A program made the position numbers and the translations under genes. Below, piece after piece: positions 8,622-17,427 of a DNA stretch of 64,000 nt. Below the pieces are notes generated by a model. It was not told the DNA's origin, searched no databases, and saw nothing but the letters and a program-made list of their open reading frames with translations. How positions within the stretch are numbered: position 1 is the first letter of the stretch; each line of letters opens with the position of its first letter. The DNA comes from Longimicrobium sp. Lineage in GTDB: Bacteria; Gemmatimonadota; Gemmatimonadetes; Longimicrobiales; Longimicrobiaceae. Location of the stretch: NCBI GenBank assembly GCA_036389135.1, contig DASVQP010000019.1, positions 124,001 through 188,000 on the forward strand, read 5' to 3'.

Positions 8622-9728
8622 TCACGGGCGAAAGTACCGGTACAGGGCGGCGAAACAGTGCTCCAGCGAATCGATGGAGCACCATTCGTTCGCCTGGTGC
8701 GCCTGCGATGTCTCGCCGGGGCCGAAGTTGACGGCGGGGATGCCGTGCGCGGTGAAGCGGGCCACGTCGGTCCACGCCTGCTTCGGCTGGATGTCGAGCG
8801 CCAGCCGCTCCCGCCAATCGCGGATCAGTGGATGGTCCGCGTGCACCTCGCCGGAGGGCGCCGAGTCGATGAGTTCCACCGTCGCCGCGTCGCCCACGAT
8901 CTCGCGCAGCTCGCGCTCGGCGTTCTCGGCGGTGTTGCCGGGGGCGAAGCGGAAGTTGACGTTGAGGACCAGCGCGTCAGGCACCACGTTCTTGGAGTTT
9001 GAAGTAGTCGCCTGCGTCACCACGATCACCTCGTAGAAGTCCAGCGCGCCGAAGGTGATGCAGCGCCGCTCGAGCTGTGCGAACTTCTCCAGGAGCGGGA
9101 TGGCGCGGTAGATGGCGTTCTCGCCCTGCCAGGGGCGCGCGCTGTGGGCCCGCACGCCCGGCACGGTCACGCTGGCGTGGAGGACGCCCATGCAGCCGGG
9201 CTGAAGCGCGCGGTCGGTGGGCTCCAGGATGAAGGCGAAGTCGATGGCGGGGAGCTCCGGCCAGGTGAGCACGGCCTCCAGCCCGTTCCCCTCGCTCGGC
9301 CCCTCCTCGCCGTCGTAGAAGATCCAGACGGGGCGCGAGCCCTCCAGCTCCTTCCACCGCTCCAGCAGCGCCAGCATCACCGCGACGCCGGCCTTCATGT
9401 CGGTGGCGCCGCAACCGTACACGCGGCCGTCGCGGATCTCGTACGCCTGGTCCTCGGCGCACTTCACGGTATCCAGGTGCCCCACCAGCGCCACCACCGG
9501 CAGCCCCGGCGCCCCCTCCGCGCCCAGCGGATCGCAGACCAGCGAGTTGCCGATCCTCTTCACCGACTCCGGTCCCGCGAAGGCGGAGCACTGCCCCTCC
9601 ACCCATTCGGCGATCAGCGCCTCCTGCCCCGTCTCGCTCGGGATCTTGCACAGCGCCAGCGTCCGCTCGGAGAGCTCGTGGCGGAGGGCTTCGGGATCGG
9701 TGTTCGCGTGGGTCTGTGGTTGGGTCAC
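8622..9728 (-). CDS. dapE: succinyl-diaminopimelate desuccinylase
   Basis: A 368-residue M20 family metallohydrolase. Zinc and catalytic motifs are VGHLDTVK (His and Asp), GATDMKAG (bridging Asp), YDGEEGPSEGNG (the Glu-Glu pair) and a C-terminal NFGPGETSQAHQANEW with the last His. It removes succinate from N-succinyl-L,L-diaminopimelate in lysine and peptidoglycan precursor synthesis. The neighbouring dapD and aminotransferase genes support DapE over other M20 peptidases. An inverted repeat separates it from dapD, so internal regulation or processing within the run is possible. Confidence 0.9.
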   Translation of the reverse strand: MTQPQTHANTDPEALRHELSERTLALCKIPSETGQEALIAEWVEGQCSAFAGPESVKRIGNSLVCDPLGAEGAPGLPVVALVGHLDTVKCAEDQAYEIRDGRVYGCGATDMKAGVAVMLALLERWKELEGSRPVWIFYDGEEGPSEGNGLEAVLTWPELPAIDFAFILEPTDRALQPGCMGVLHASVTVPGVRAHSARPWQGENAIYRAIPLLEKFAQLERRCITFGALDFYEVIVVTQATTSNSKNVVPDALVLNVNFRFAPGNTAENAERELREIVGDAATVELIDSAPSGEVHADHPLIRDWRERLALDIQPKQAWTDVARFTAHGIPAVNFGPGETSQAHQANEWCSIDSLEHCFAALYRYFRP

Positions 9729-9762
9729 GATTTCGGTTCGGCTTCAGGTTACGGGTAACTGC

Positions 9763-9859
9763 GGGCCTCACACAGAGCCACAGAGAGAAACGGAAAGAGG
9801 AGAACGGGAACCCCCTTTTCTGTTCTTGCTGTCATCCTCTGTGTCTCTGTGTGAGGCCC
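9763..9859. repeat. dispersed inverted-repeat element, copy 4 of 10
   Basis: GGGCCTCACACAGAG and its mirror CTCTGTGTGAGGCCC flank a core with CCACAGAGAGAAACGG and TTTTCTGTTC. It lies between dapD and dapE, 14 nt from the dapD stop. Confidence 0.88.
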
Positions 9860-9873
9860 TTCAAAAGGACAGC

Positions 9874-10695
9874 TTACACCTGGACGTCGAACGTCCTCAG
9901 CACGTCGTTCAGCGACGTCTTCTTGTCCGTCGATGCCTTGCGCTCGCCGATGCGGAGGGCGCAAGGGACGTGAAAGGTGCCGGCCGGGAACTCCTTGGGG
10001 AGCGTGCCGGGGATCAGGACGGAGCGGGCGGGAACGCGGCCCTTTGTGATGACCGGCTCGCTCCCCGTCACGTCCACGATGGGGGTGGAGGCGGTCAGCA
10101 CCACGCTGGCGCCCAGCACCGCCTCCTCCTCCACCACCACCCCCTCCACCACGATCGATCGCGAGCCGATGAAGGCGCCGTCCTCGATGATGACCGGCGA
10201 CGCGCCCGGCGGCTCCAGCACCCCGCCGATCCCCACGCCGCCGGAGAGGTGCACCCCCGCGCCGATCTGCGCGCACGAGCCCACCGTGGCCCAGGTGTCC
10301 ACCATCGTCCCGGCGCCCACGTACGCGCCGATGTTGACGTACCCGGGCATGACGACGCACCCCGGCTCCAGGAACGATCCGTAGCGGGCCACCCCCGGCG
10401 GCACCACGCGGATCCCCTGCGCCTGCAGGTCCGTCTTGGTGCGGATCTTGTCGAAGAAGCGCAGGTCGCCGGCCTCCATAGGCTCCAGCGGGCGCAGGGC
10501 GAAGTAGAGGAGGATCGCCTCCTTGACCCACGCGTTGACGCGCCACACCCCGTCCACCTTCTCGGCCACCCGCACCCGCCCCGTGTCCAGCAGGGCGATG
10601 GTCTCCTCGACGGCCTCGCGCGTGGCGGGCTCCTTCAGGCGCTCGCGCTCCGCGAACGCGGCAGACACGGTCCGTTCCAGCTCCCCAAGCTCCAT
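9874..10695 (-). CDS. dapD: 2,3,4,5-tetrahydropyridine-2,6-dicarboxylate N-succinyltransferase
   Basis: A 273-residue protein. The start at 10695 has a near-ideal AAGGAGGGG upstream. The N-terminal helical domain (to about residue 100) is followed by a left-handed beta-helix of hexapeptide repeats (GSFLEPGCVVMPGYVNIGA, GTMVDTWATVGSCAQIGAGV), the DapD hallmark, and a C-terminal cap. It transfers succinyl from succinyl-CoA in the succinylase branch of lysine biosynthesis. It heads the minus-strand run dapD-dapE-aminotransferase. Frame upstream of 10695 is open but has no better start. Confidence 0.93.
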   Translation of the reverse strand: MELGELERTVSAAFAERERLKEPATREAVEETIALLDTGRVRVAEKVDGVWRVNAWVKEAILLYFALRPLEPMEAGDLRFFDKIRTKTDLQAQGIRVVPPGVARYGSFLEPGCVVMPGYVNIGAYVGAGTMVDTWATVGSCAQIGAGVHLSGGVGIGGVLEPPGASPVIIEDGAFIGSRSIVVEGVVVEEEAVLGASVVLTASTPIVDVTGSEPVITKGRVPARSVLIPGTLPKEFPAGTFHVPCALRIGERKASTDKKTSLNDVLRTFDVQV

Positions 10696-10869
10696 CCTCC
10701 CCTCCTTGATCGCCCCGGACGCACCCGCGCAAACGGGGGCGCAACGTAGCCCGCGCCCAACCGGCGCGCCACCCCCGCGCGAATGGCACAAGCGCATGCC
10801 GCGGTGTAGATTACCGGCGCGGCGGCGGCAAGGGCCGGGCCGCCGCGAACCACACCAAGGAGCACCTGG

Positions 10870-11514
10870 ATGGCGAACGGAACGCGCCGCCCCGCCATGT
10901 GGGCGGCGATCGCGCTGGCATGCGCCGCGGCTCTCGGGGCGGCGGCGGTGGGGGGAGCGGGCGGCTGGCCGGGCGCCTCCTCCTTCCACGGCACCACCTA
11001 CGACGACACCGGCCCCGCGCCCGCCTTCGCCCTGGTGGACCACGACGGGCGCCCGGCGACGCTGGACAGCTATCGAGGGCGCCCCGTGCTCCTCTTCTTC
11101 GGCTACACGCACTGCCCGGACGTCTGCCCGCTCACGCTGGCGCGCTTGCAGCGCTCCGTGCGCGCCGCGGGGCGACGGGGCCAGGACGTCCGCATCCTCC
11201 TGGTGACGAACGACCCCGCGCGCGACACGCCGCCGGTGCTCAAGAGCTACGTGTCGAAGTTCGGCCCGCAGGTCGTCGGCCTCACCGGCGACTCCGCGTC
11301 GATGGCGCGCGCCATGGCCGGCTACGGCGCCTACACCATGCCCGCCGCGCCCGCGGCCGCGCACGGCGGCGCCAATCCGGCGAAGCCCGCCATGATCTCC
11401 CACTCGGCCGTCGTGTACGGGATCGACCGCGAGGGGCGGCTCCGCGTCGTCATCACGGAGGGCGCGAAGCAGGAGTGGATGGACGACGACGTGAGGACGC
11501 TGTCACGGCTTTGA
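10870..11514 (+). CDS. SCO1/SenC/PrrC family copper-binding thioredoxin-like protein
   Basis: A 214-residue protein with an N-terminal membrane anchor (about residues 9-30). The thioredoxin-like domain carries the SCO copper motif HCPDVC (Cys82, Cys86) and the distal His in MISHSAVVYGID. SCO proteins deliver copper to the CuA site of cytochrome c oxidase. The start follows AAGGAGCACCTGG. Between the metal motifs lies an Ala/His-rich insert (AAPAAAHGGA). The next gene overlaps its stop codon (TTGA), indicating translational coupling. No oxidase genes are nearby. Confidence 0.88.
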   Translation: MANGTRRPAMWAAIALACAAALGAAAVGGAGGWPGASSFHGTTYDDTGPAPAFALVDHDGRPATLDSYRGRPVLLFFGYTHCPDVCPLTLARLQRSVRAAGRRGQDVRILLVTNDPARDTPPVLKSYVSKFGPQVVGLTGDSASMARAMAGYGAYTMPAAPAAAHGGANPAKPAMISHSAVVYGIDREGRLRVVITEGAKQEWMDDDVRTLSRL

Positions 11515-12230
11515 GCACCGTCGCCGTCCTGACCGTCGTGCGCTACCGTCCCACGCGGGCTGTGCTGGGGGCCTGGCACATGGCCGCCCAACGCCCCCTG
11601 CTGGCGCGCGTGCCCGGGCTCCGCTTCGCGCGGCTGCTGGGGACGGGGCGCGGAATCGGCTTCAGCGCGGTGCCCGACTTCGCCACCTGGGCACTCTTCA
11701 CCGCGTGGGAGGATGCAGCGGCCTGGGAGCGCTTCGACGCGGAATCGCGCGTGATGCGCCAGTACCGCGCGCGCGGCGAAGAGGTCTACTCCATCGTCAT
11801 GACCCCGCTCTCCGCGCACGGACGGTGGGGCGGCATGGAGCCGTTGCTCGTCCGCGATCCGCCGGAGCGCCCCGATCCCGCCGCGCCCGTCGTCGTCCTC
11901 ACCCGCGCCACCATCCGGCCCAGCCGCGCTCTCCGCTTCTGGAGCCGCGTCGCCCCGGTGGACGCCACCCTGCGCGGCCACCCCGACCTCCTCCTCAGCT
12001 TCGGCGTCGGCGAGGCGCCGTACTTCAAGCAGGCCACGCTGAGCGTGTGGCGCAGCGCGACGGCAATGACCTCTTGGGCCTACGGCAGCGCCGCCCACGC
12101 CGAGACCGTCCGCCGCACCCGCGCCGAGAACTGGTACTCGGAAGAGCTCTTCGCCCGCCTCCGACTGCTGGGGACGCGCGGGAGCTGGCACGGCGTGGAC
12201 CCGCTGGCGCAACTGCTGAGCTCCACCTGA
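11511..12230 (+). CDS. spheroidene monooxygenase-like (CrtA-like) protein
   Basis: A 239-residue protein if it starts at TTG 11511, which overlaps the SCO1 stop; a later GTG or ATG (11580) is possible. Motifs such as FARLLGTGRG, FATWALFTAWED, LTRATIRPSR, YFKQATLSVWRS and RAENWYSEELFARL match the general pattern of CrtA-related proteins (AbmA/dimeric barrel fold, two repeats). CrtA oxidises the carotenoid spheroidene in purple bacteria. Homologues outside that pathway have unknown substrates, and no other carotenoid gene is in view. Pigment modification is therefore only a family-level hint. Its 3' end abuts an inverted repeat. Confidence 0.72.
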   Translation: MSTVAVLTVVRYRPTRAVLGAWHMAAQRPLLARVPGLRFARLLGTGRGIGFSAVPDFATWALFTAWEDAAAWERFDAESRVMRQYRARGEEVYSIVMTPLSAHGRWGGMEPLLVRDPPERPDPAAPVVVLTRATIRPSRALRFWSRVAPVDATLRGHPDLLLSFGVGEAPYFKQATLSVWRSATAMTSWAYGSAAHAETVRRTRAENWYSEELFARLRLLGTRGSWHGVDPLAQLLSST

Positions 12231-12239
12231 GGAACAACA

Positions 12240-12330
12240 GCCTCCCACAGAGACACAGAGGACAGTACAAGGACCTCAGAAGGGGTTCTCCGTGCCTTTC
12301 AGCTCCCCTCCGTGCCCTCTGTGTGATGCC
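12240..12330. repeat. dispersed inverted-repeat element, copy 5 of 10
   Basis: CCTCCCACAGAGACACAGAG and the mirror GCCCTCTGTGTGATGC lie between two convergent genes, 10 nt from one stop (12230) and 4 nt from the other (12334). Confidence 0.85.
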
Positions 12331-12333
12331 GTT

Positions 12334-12678
12334 TCACTCCGTCCCCGGCACCCTCACCCGCCCGTCCCGCGTGGGCGCCGCGAAGACGACGTCGGGGAAC
12401 ATCTCCTCGTTGAACGGATTGTACGCCTCGCGCGGGGTGAAGCGCTGGTCCACCACCTGGGCGCTCTCGAAGAGTGACACCTCCGGGTTCTTCCACCCGC
12501 GCAGCACCCCGCCGGAGCTGTAGCCGCCGATCTGGTAGAGGTGGAAGAGGCGCTTCCCCGTGGTGGAGACGAAGACCATGTACGGCTCCACGATCCGGTA
12601 GCGCCCGGACGGCTCCGTGAGCCACACCAGGCTGAGCGACTTCCCCGCCGCGATGAAGGTCCGCTCCACGTCGTTCAT
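12334..12678 (-). CDS. small WYL-like domain protein
   Basis: A 114-residue protein with a start at 12678 preceded by GGGGGGAGCG. It consists of a beta-rich domain: RYRIVEPYMVFVSTTGKRLF, HLYQIGGYSSGG, RGWKNPEVSLFESAQVV and REAYNPFNEEMFPDVVF. This order (VEP at the start, a Y-x-hydroxyl-aromatic strand, a final arginine-rich strand) resembles WYL ligand-binding domains. The usual N-terminal HTH is absent, so it would be a free-standing sensor or a truncated relative. Confidence in the fold is moderate. No partner gene is adjacent. Confidence 0.6.
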   Translation of the reverse strand: MNDVERTFIAAGKSLSLVWLTEPSGRYRIVEPYMVFVSTTGKRLFHLYQIGGYSSGGVLRGWKNPEVSLFESAQVVDQRFTPREAYNPFNEEMFPDVVFAAPTRDGRVRVPGTE

Positions 12679-12821
12679 ACGCTCCCCCCAACGCTCCAGG
12701 ATGCCGGCGAATCCGGCGGCAATCGGGGGGCAATCGCAAAACGACTGCCTGCGCATGGCGCGGCCCGGGCCGTGCATTACCGGATCGGCCCGAGAGACAA
12801 GTGAACAGAGGGAGCGAGTGG

Positions 12822-13097
12822 ATGGCACCGAAGCGGCGCGCGGCGGACAAGCGATGGGTACAGGTGATGGGGTGGATCGGGTGCCTGACACTGGCGGGCT
12901 CCCTCACCTACACCTTCATCAAGGCGCTCACGGAGGGCGCGCAGGATATCGACCCCCTCTTCTTTGGCCTGCAGACGGTGGCAAGCTTCTTCTTCCTGCT
13001 CTACTCTCTGCGCCTCAAGAACCGGATCTTCGTGGCCGCCAACTGCGTCGCCCTCCTCAACGCGGTGGGGACGATGGTCGTGGCGCTGCGCGAATGA
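12822..13097 (+). CDS. small multi-pass membrane protein
   Basis: A 91-residue protein. ATG 12822 follows AGGGAGCGAG; an in-frame GTG at 12801 is less likely. After a basic N-terminus (MAPKRRAADKRW) there are three hydrophobic segments, roughly residues 14-32, 44-62 and 67-87. The layout resembles small three-helix (SemiSWEET/MtN3-like or lipid A N-terminal-like) membrane proteins, but the diagnostic PQ-loop residues are not clear. Function unknown. The fadL promoter follows downstream. Confidence 0.65.
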   Translation: MAPKRRAADKRWVQVMGWIGCLTLAGSLTYTFIKALTEGAQDIDPLFFGLQTVASFFFLLYSLRLKNRIFVAANCVALLNAVGTMVVALRE

Positions 13098-13152
13098 GCG
13101 CGGCTCAGTGGCCGGGCGCCGTTAAATACAAGGCGGCGCGCGCCGAATCGCC

Positions 13153-13181
13153 TTGACCGGGGCCGTGGCGGGGTGTATCGT
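13153..13181 (+). promoter_or_regulatory. sigma-70-type promoter for fadL-like gene
   Basis: TTGACC (13153-13158), a 17-bp spacer and TATCGT (13176-13181) lie about 100 nt upstream of the chosen ATG at 13285. Confidence 0.55.
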
Positions 13182-13284
13182 GAGGCCACCTAGCCCGGGC
13201 ACACCCATCCCGTCCAGCACCCCCGCCGCGCCTCGACGCGCGCGCACGGGGACCATCCAAGAGCGACACCCACAGGAGACCCGT

Positions 13285-14643
13285 ATGAAACGAAGTCTGG
13301 CCATGGCCAGTGCCGCGGCCGTCGCGTGCATCGCGGCCGGCACTCCCGCCCTGCACGCCCAGGGCTCCGGCGTAGACCAGCAGAGCGCATGCATGACCGG
13401 TCGCGTGGGCACCGGCGTGGCCATGCCGTGCGAAGACGGGTCCGCGGTGTACTTCAGCCCGGCCGGGCTGGCGATGCAGGGGAGCGCGCTCAGCGTGGGC
13501 GTGACGCTGGTCAACACCAGCAACACCTTCCGCTACGACCCCGGGTACAACCTGGCCGACCCCACCATCCGCCGCGAGGCGGAGACCGTTCCCGTGCCGC
13601 AGGCGTTCGTGAACTACCGCGCGTCGGACCGGCTGGCGGTGGGTCTGGGCGTGTTCGCGCCGTACGGCCTGGGGCTGAAGTGGGACGTGTGCAGCATCGC
13701 GGAGACCAACACCGCGGCCTGCACCGCGGAGAACAACTTCGAGGGGCGCTTCACCGGCTACGACAACGCCTTCCGCGGCATCTACATCCAGCCCACCGTG
13801 GCGTACCAGCTCGTCCCCGGCCGCATCGCGCTGGGCGCGGGGCTGGACTACGTGCGCGGCAACATCGAGGTGCACCAGCGCGCCGACGTGCCCGGCTCCG
13901 GGCTGCGCGGGCTGGACGTGGCGGACGCCACCCTCAAGGGCGAGGGCACCGGCTTCACCTACCACCTGAGCGGCATCGCGCGGCTGAGCGAGCGCGCCTC
14001 GCTGGGCGTGCGCTACCTGCACTCGGCCGAAGTGGAGATGGAGGGCGACGCCACCTTCCTGCCGGTGCCCACCGGCAACGCCGGCATCGACGCGCTGATC
14101 GCGGCGCAGATCGCCAGCGGCGCGCTGGGTGACCAGGGGATCGGCACCACCATCGAGTTCCCGTCGCAGCTGGTGGTCGGCGTCAACTTCGCCGCCACCC
14201 CTCGGCTGAACGTGATGGCGGATTACCAGCTCACCGGGTGGGAGAGCTTCGACCAGTTCGACATCGACTTCGAGAACGAGAACGCGACCGACCGGGTGCT
14301 GAACCTGGGGTACCAGAACACCAACACCTTCCGCTTCGCCGCCGACTTCGCGGCGACGGAGGCGCTGGCGCTGCGCGCCGGCTTCCGGTACAACAACGAG
14401 GCTTCGCCCCGCGCTACGCCGCTCCTTCCGGAGTTCGAGCGCAACTACTTCACGGCCGGGCTGGGCTACCGCTTCACCCGCAGCCTGGGGCTGGACCTGG
14501 CGTACCAGCACATCGTCCAGCCGGACCGCCGCGGCTCCGTGCGCCCCGGCGAGCCGAACGTGGGCGTGTACACCGCGGACGCAAAGGTCTTCGGGGTGAC
14601 GCTGTCGTACCTGTTCGGCCGGCACCATGCCGCCGCGCGGTGA
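13285..14643 (+). CDS. FadL/TodX family outer-membrane transporter
   Basis: A 452-residue outer-membrane protein. The start at 13285 follows CAGGAG and gives a signal peptide ending near ALHAQG. The mature N-terminus has MPCEDGSAVYFSPAGLA, the characteristic FadL-family asparagine/proline-type motif that forms the plug. Alternating aromatic strands run to the end, closing with VTLSYLFGRHH, a typical last barrel strand near the C-terminus. FadL proteins import long-chain fatty acids or hydrophobic compounds. The SGNH hydrolase downstream (68 nt) could release lipids for uptake, although this link is inferred from position. Confidence 0.85.
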   Translation: MKRSLAMASAAAVACIAAGTPALHAQGSGVDQQSACMTGRVGTGVAMPCEDGSAVYFSPAGLAMQGSALSVGVTLVNTSNTFRYDPGYNLADPTIRREAETVPVPQAFVNYRASDRLAVGLGVFAPYGLGLKWDVCSIAETNTAACTAENNFEGRFTGYDNAFRGIYIQPTVAYQLVPGRIALGAGLDYVRGNIEVHQRADVPGSGLRGLDVADATLKGEGTGFTYHLSGIARLSERASLGVRYLHSAEVEMEGDATFLPVPTGNAGIDALIAAQIASGALGDQGIGTTIEFPSQLVVGVNFAATPRLNVMADYQLTGWESFDQFDIDFENENATDRVLNLGYQNTNTFRFAADFAATEALALRAGFRYNNEASPRATPLLPEFERNYFTAGLGYRFTRSLGLDLAYQHIVQPDRRGSVRPGEPNVGVYTADAKVFGVTLSYLFGRHHAAAR

Positions 14644-14710
14644 CCGGCGCGCCCTCGTGCTCGTCTCAATGCGCCGGAACCTGCAAACGATCCCCTTCGG
14701 AGAACTTCGG

Positions 14711-16030
14711 ATGAAATCTGGAACGAGCCGGCTCCGGCTCCTCGCCATGGCCGCCGCGGCGCTGTCGCTGGGCGCCTGCGTGGACGACGGCCAGGAGCTG
14801 ATCACCCCCCGCAACCCCGCCAACGGCGCCATCTTCGCGCGCTACGTGGCGCTGGGGAACTCGATCACCGCCGGCTACCAGGCAGGCGGCATCGTGGACA
14901 CGCTGCAGCAGCGCTCGTACGCGGTGCTGCTGGCCGAGCGGGCGGGCGTCACCAACTTCGGCATTCCGCTCATCGCCCAGCCCGGGTGCGGCCCGCTGGT
15001 GCCGTTCACCGCACCGCTGACCCCGTCGGCGCCCGCGGCTACCTGTGCGCGCTCGGCAGCGGGCGCGCTGGTCAACCGGGTGCAGAACGTGGCGGTGCCC
15101 GGCGCCCGCCTGCTGGACCTCCTGCGCTTTCCCAGCGGCTCGCTGGGGCAGGTGAACACCGTGCTGGTGGGTCCGCGCACGCAGGTGCGGGCGATGAAGG
15201 AAGCCCAGCCGACCTTCGTGTCCGTGTGGGTGGGGAACAACGACGCGCTGGAGGCGACGGTGGGCGGGCTCCTGGGGCCGACGCCGACGCGGGCCGACTC
15301 GTCGCTCACGCCGCTCGCCACCTTCCAGACCCAGCTCAATCAGCTGGTGGACTCGATCAAGACGGCGGCGCCGCAGGGCGTGATGCTGGTGGGCGTGGTC
15401 AACGCCATGAGCGGAGCGCCGATCATCCAGCCGGGTGCCTACTTCTTCCTGTCGCGCGACGCGGCGGGGCGGTTCCAGGGCAAGCCGGTGAACAACAACT
15501 GCTCGCCGGTCAACGCCCTGGGGCAGCTGAACCCGCTCTCGCGGAACTTCGTCTCCTTCCAGATCCTGAACTCGGCGGTTCCGGAGATCGACTGCAGCGG
15601 CACGCTGGCGGGAGGTGTGTTCGTGCTGGACGCGGCGGAGCAGACCGTCGTGGCGGCGCGGGTAACGGCCTTCAACAACGCGATTCAGGCGGCGGCGACC
15701 GCCAACAACTGGCTGTACGTCAACCCGAACACGATCCTCGAGTCGTTCCTGCCGGTGCGTGACGCGCAGGGGCGCGCGCAACGCATCCGCAAGTGCCAGG
15801 GGCTGGCCACCGCCACCACCGCGGCCCAGTTCCAGACGGCGCTGCTCACCACCTGCCCCGTGCCGCCGACGGGCTCGACGGCTGCCTTTGCCGCGCCGAA
15901 CTTCTTCGGGTCGCTGATGTCGTTCGACGGTGTGCACCCCTCCACGGAGGCGCACCGGATCCTGGCGGGCCGCTTCGCCGCCGCCATCAACGCGAAGTAC
16001 GGCACCACGCTCACCACCGTCGAGACCTGA
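14711..16030 (+). CDS. SGNH/GDSL-like lipase/esterase lipoprotein
   Basis: A 439-residue protein; ATG 14711 follows a GGAG and gives a lipoprotein leader with Cys23 in LSLGAC. The SGNH blocks are visible: Ser51 in ALGNSITAG (block I), WVGNNDAL (block III-like Asn) and FDGVHPSTEAH (block V Asp/His). The enzyme would hydrolyse ester bonds of lipids, probably in the periplasm or at the outer membrane. It has a long mid-region (VNNNCSPVNALG to DCSGTLAGG). Its position after fadL suggests a lipid hydrolysis-uptake pair. A weak hairpin and an inverted repeat follow. Confidence 0.85.
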   Translation: MKSGTSRLRLLAMAAAALSLGACVDDGQELITPRNPANGAIFARYVALGNSITAGYQAGGIVDTLQQRSYAVLLAERAGVTNFGIPLIAQPGCGPLVPFTAPLTPSAPAATCARSAAGALVNRVQNVAVPGARLLDLLRFPSGSLGQVNTVLVGPRTQVRAMKEAQPTFVSVWVGNNDALEATVGGLLGPTPTRADSSLTPLATFQTQLNQLVDSIKTAAPQGVMLVGVVNAMSGAPIIQPGAYFFLSRDAAGRFQGKPVNNNCSPVNALGQLNPLSRNFVSFQILNSAVPEIDCSGTLAGGVFVLDAAEQTVVAARVTAFNNAIQAAATANNWLYVNPNTILESFLPVRDAQGRAQRIRKCQGLATATTAAQFQTALLTTCPVPPTGSTAAFAAPNFFGSLMSFDGVHPSTEAHRILAGRFAAAINAKYGTTLTTVET

Positions 16031-16141
16031 TCTCGGCGCGAGGCTGGCGGAAGCGGGGCGGTCCGGAGCGATCCGGGCCGCCCCGCGGTCGTTGTACGGA
16101 GCGGCTGGCCTCACGCGGAGGCGGAGAGAACCGCAACCGCA

Positions 16142-16235
16142 GGCTCACACAGAGACACAGAGAGGCACAGAGAGAACGGCCAAAAAGAAGTTCTCTGTGG
16201 CTCGTGGTTCCCTCTGTGTCCTCTCTGTGTGATGC
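16142..16235. repeat. dispersed inverted-repeat element, copy 6 of 10
   Basis: GGCTCACACAGAGACACAG and CTCTCTGTGTGATGC arms bracket a core with AGAGAACGG / TTCTCTGTGG. It is 112 nt after the SGNH hydrolase stop, farther from a stop than most copies. Confidence 0.85.
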
Positions 16236-16345
16236 TTTTGCTGTTCTTCTCCGCGTCTCCTCGTGATTTTCACGTTGCGGAAGATGCGGACGGGTGGGGC
16301 GGGAGTTACGTTCGGGAGCATGTTTCCTGCAACCCGCGCACGGCC

Positions 16346-16801
16346 ATGAGCGACGCAACGCAGTCCGCCGGGATCCCCCCGGGCATCGAAAAGATTCTCC
16401 GGCGCTTCGCCACGCTCACGCCAGACCTCACCCGGCAGGCGCTGGTGCAGTACGCCAACAAGCTGCCGCCCCTGCCCGAGCGCTTCCGCGGGCTGGACGC
16501 GGAGCAGTACCGCGTCACCGAGTGCCAGACGCCGGTGGCCATCTTCCCCGAAGTGGTGGACGGGAAGATGCACTTTCACGCCGACGTGCCGCAGGGCGCC
16601 CCCACCATACGCGCGCTGCTGGCGCTGCTCTTCGACGCGCTCAACGGGCAGCCCCCGGAGACCACGCTGGCCATCCCCCAGGACTTCGTGCCGCGGGTGA
16701 TGGGGAAGATCGGGCTGGCCACGCGCGAGGTGGGGCTGACCGCCATGGTGGAGCGGCTGAAGCGGGCCGCGCGCCAGGCGCGGGAGGAGGCGGGGGAGTG
16801 A
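16346..16801 (+). CDS. sufE: SufE-like cysteine desulfurase sulfur acceptor
   Basis: A 151-residue protein whose start at 16346 removes repeat-derived upstream sequence. YANKLPPLPE, then the active-site region YRVTECQTPVAIFPEV with the sulfur-accepting Cys, and ADVPQGAPTIRALLALL match SufE. SufE takes persulfide sulfur from SufS and feeds Fe-S cluster assembly. No suf operon is adjacent, so it acts in trans. The gene is followed within 95 nt by a cytochrome c gene on the same strand. Confidence 0.85.
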   Translation: MSDATQSAGIPPGIEKILRRFATLTPDLTRQALVQYANKLPPLPERFRGLDAEQYRVTECQTPVAIFPEVVDGKMHFHADVPQGAPTIRALLALLFDALNGQPPETTLAIPQDFVPRVMGKIGLATREVGLTAMVERLKRAARQAREEAGE

Positions 16802-16893
16802 GCGCGGAGCCTTGCGCACGCCGCCCCCGTTCGTTCTTTTGTCCATCCCTGCGGGGCCGCTGTGCGCCCCCGGGCGAACCCGGAAACGAGACC

Positions 16894-17427
16894 ATGCGCG
16901 AGACCACTGCGAGCCGGAAGCTCCCGGCCCGTGCCCTGTGGCTGGCCCTGCCGGTGATGGCGGCGCTGGCCGGCGCCTGCAAGCCGGAGCTGCCGCCCGG
17001 CGGGTACCCCCCCGTGTCGCACCGCTCCGCCCCGGTGATGCCGGGTTGGAGCCACCCCGATCCGCCCCCGGTTACGCCGGGCTCGGCGGTCGGCGGCGGC
17101 GGCGCCAAGATCGTGGCGAAGAACCTCCCCGCCGGCGTCACGCAGGAGATGGTGGACCAGGGGCAGGAGCTGTTCGGGCAGACGTGCACCGCCTGCCACG
17201 GCGCGGGCGGCACGGGGAGCTCGGCCGCGCCGCCGCTCAACGACAAGCAGTGGCTGCACGTCACGGGCGCCTACCCGGAGCTGGTGAGCATCATCAACAC
17301 CGGCGTGCCCAACCCCAAGGAGTTCCCCGGCGCCATGCCGCCGCGGGGCGGGGGGAACTTCACCCCGGAGCAGGTGGGGCAGATCGCCGCCTACGTCTAC
17401 GCACTCAGCCAGCAGGGGGAGTCATGA
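16894..17427 (+). CDS. lipid-anchored c-type cytochrome (single heme)
   Basis: A 177-residue protein. The leader ends in a lipobox (LAGAC, Cys29), so the cytochrome is probably membrane-tethered. A Pro-rich linker (about residues 31-65) leads to a class I cytochrome c domain with CTACH (Cys98, Cys101, His102) and a distal Met in GAMPPRGG. It would carry electrons in the periplasm, in line with a respiratory chain. It is translationally coupled to the next gene (ATGA overlap). The heme motif supports export before heme attachment. Partner oxidase unknown. Confidence 0.88.
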   Translation: MRETTASRKLPARALWLALPVMAALAGACKPELPPGGYPPVSHRSAPVMPGWSHPDPPPVTPGSAVGGGGAKIVAKNLPAGVTQEMVDQGQELFGQTCTACHGAGGTGSSAAPPLNDKQWLHVTGAYPELVSIINTGVPNPKEFPGAMPPRGGGNFTPEQVGQIAAYVYALSQQGES

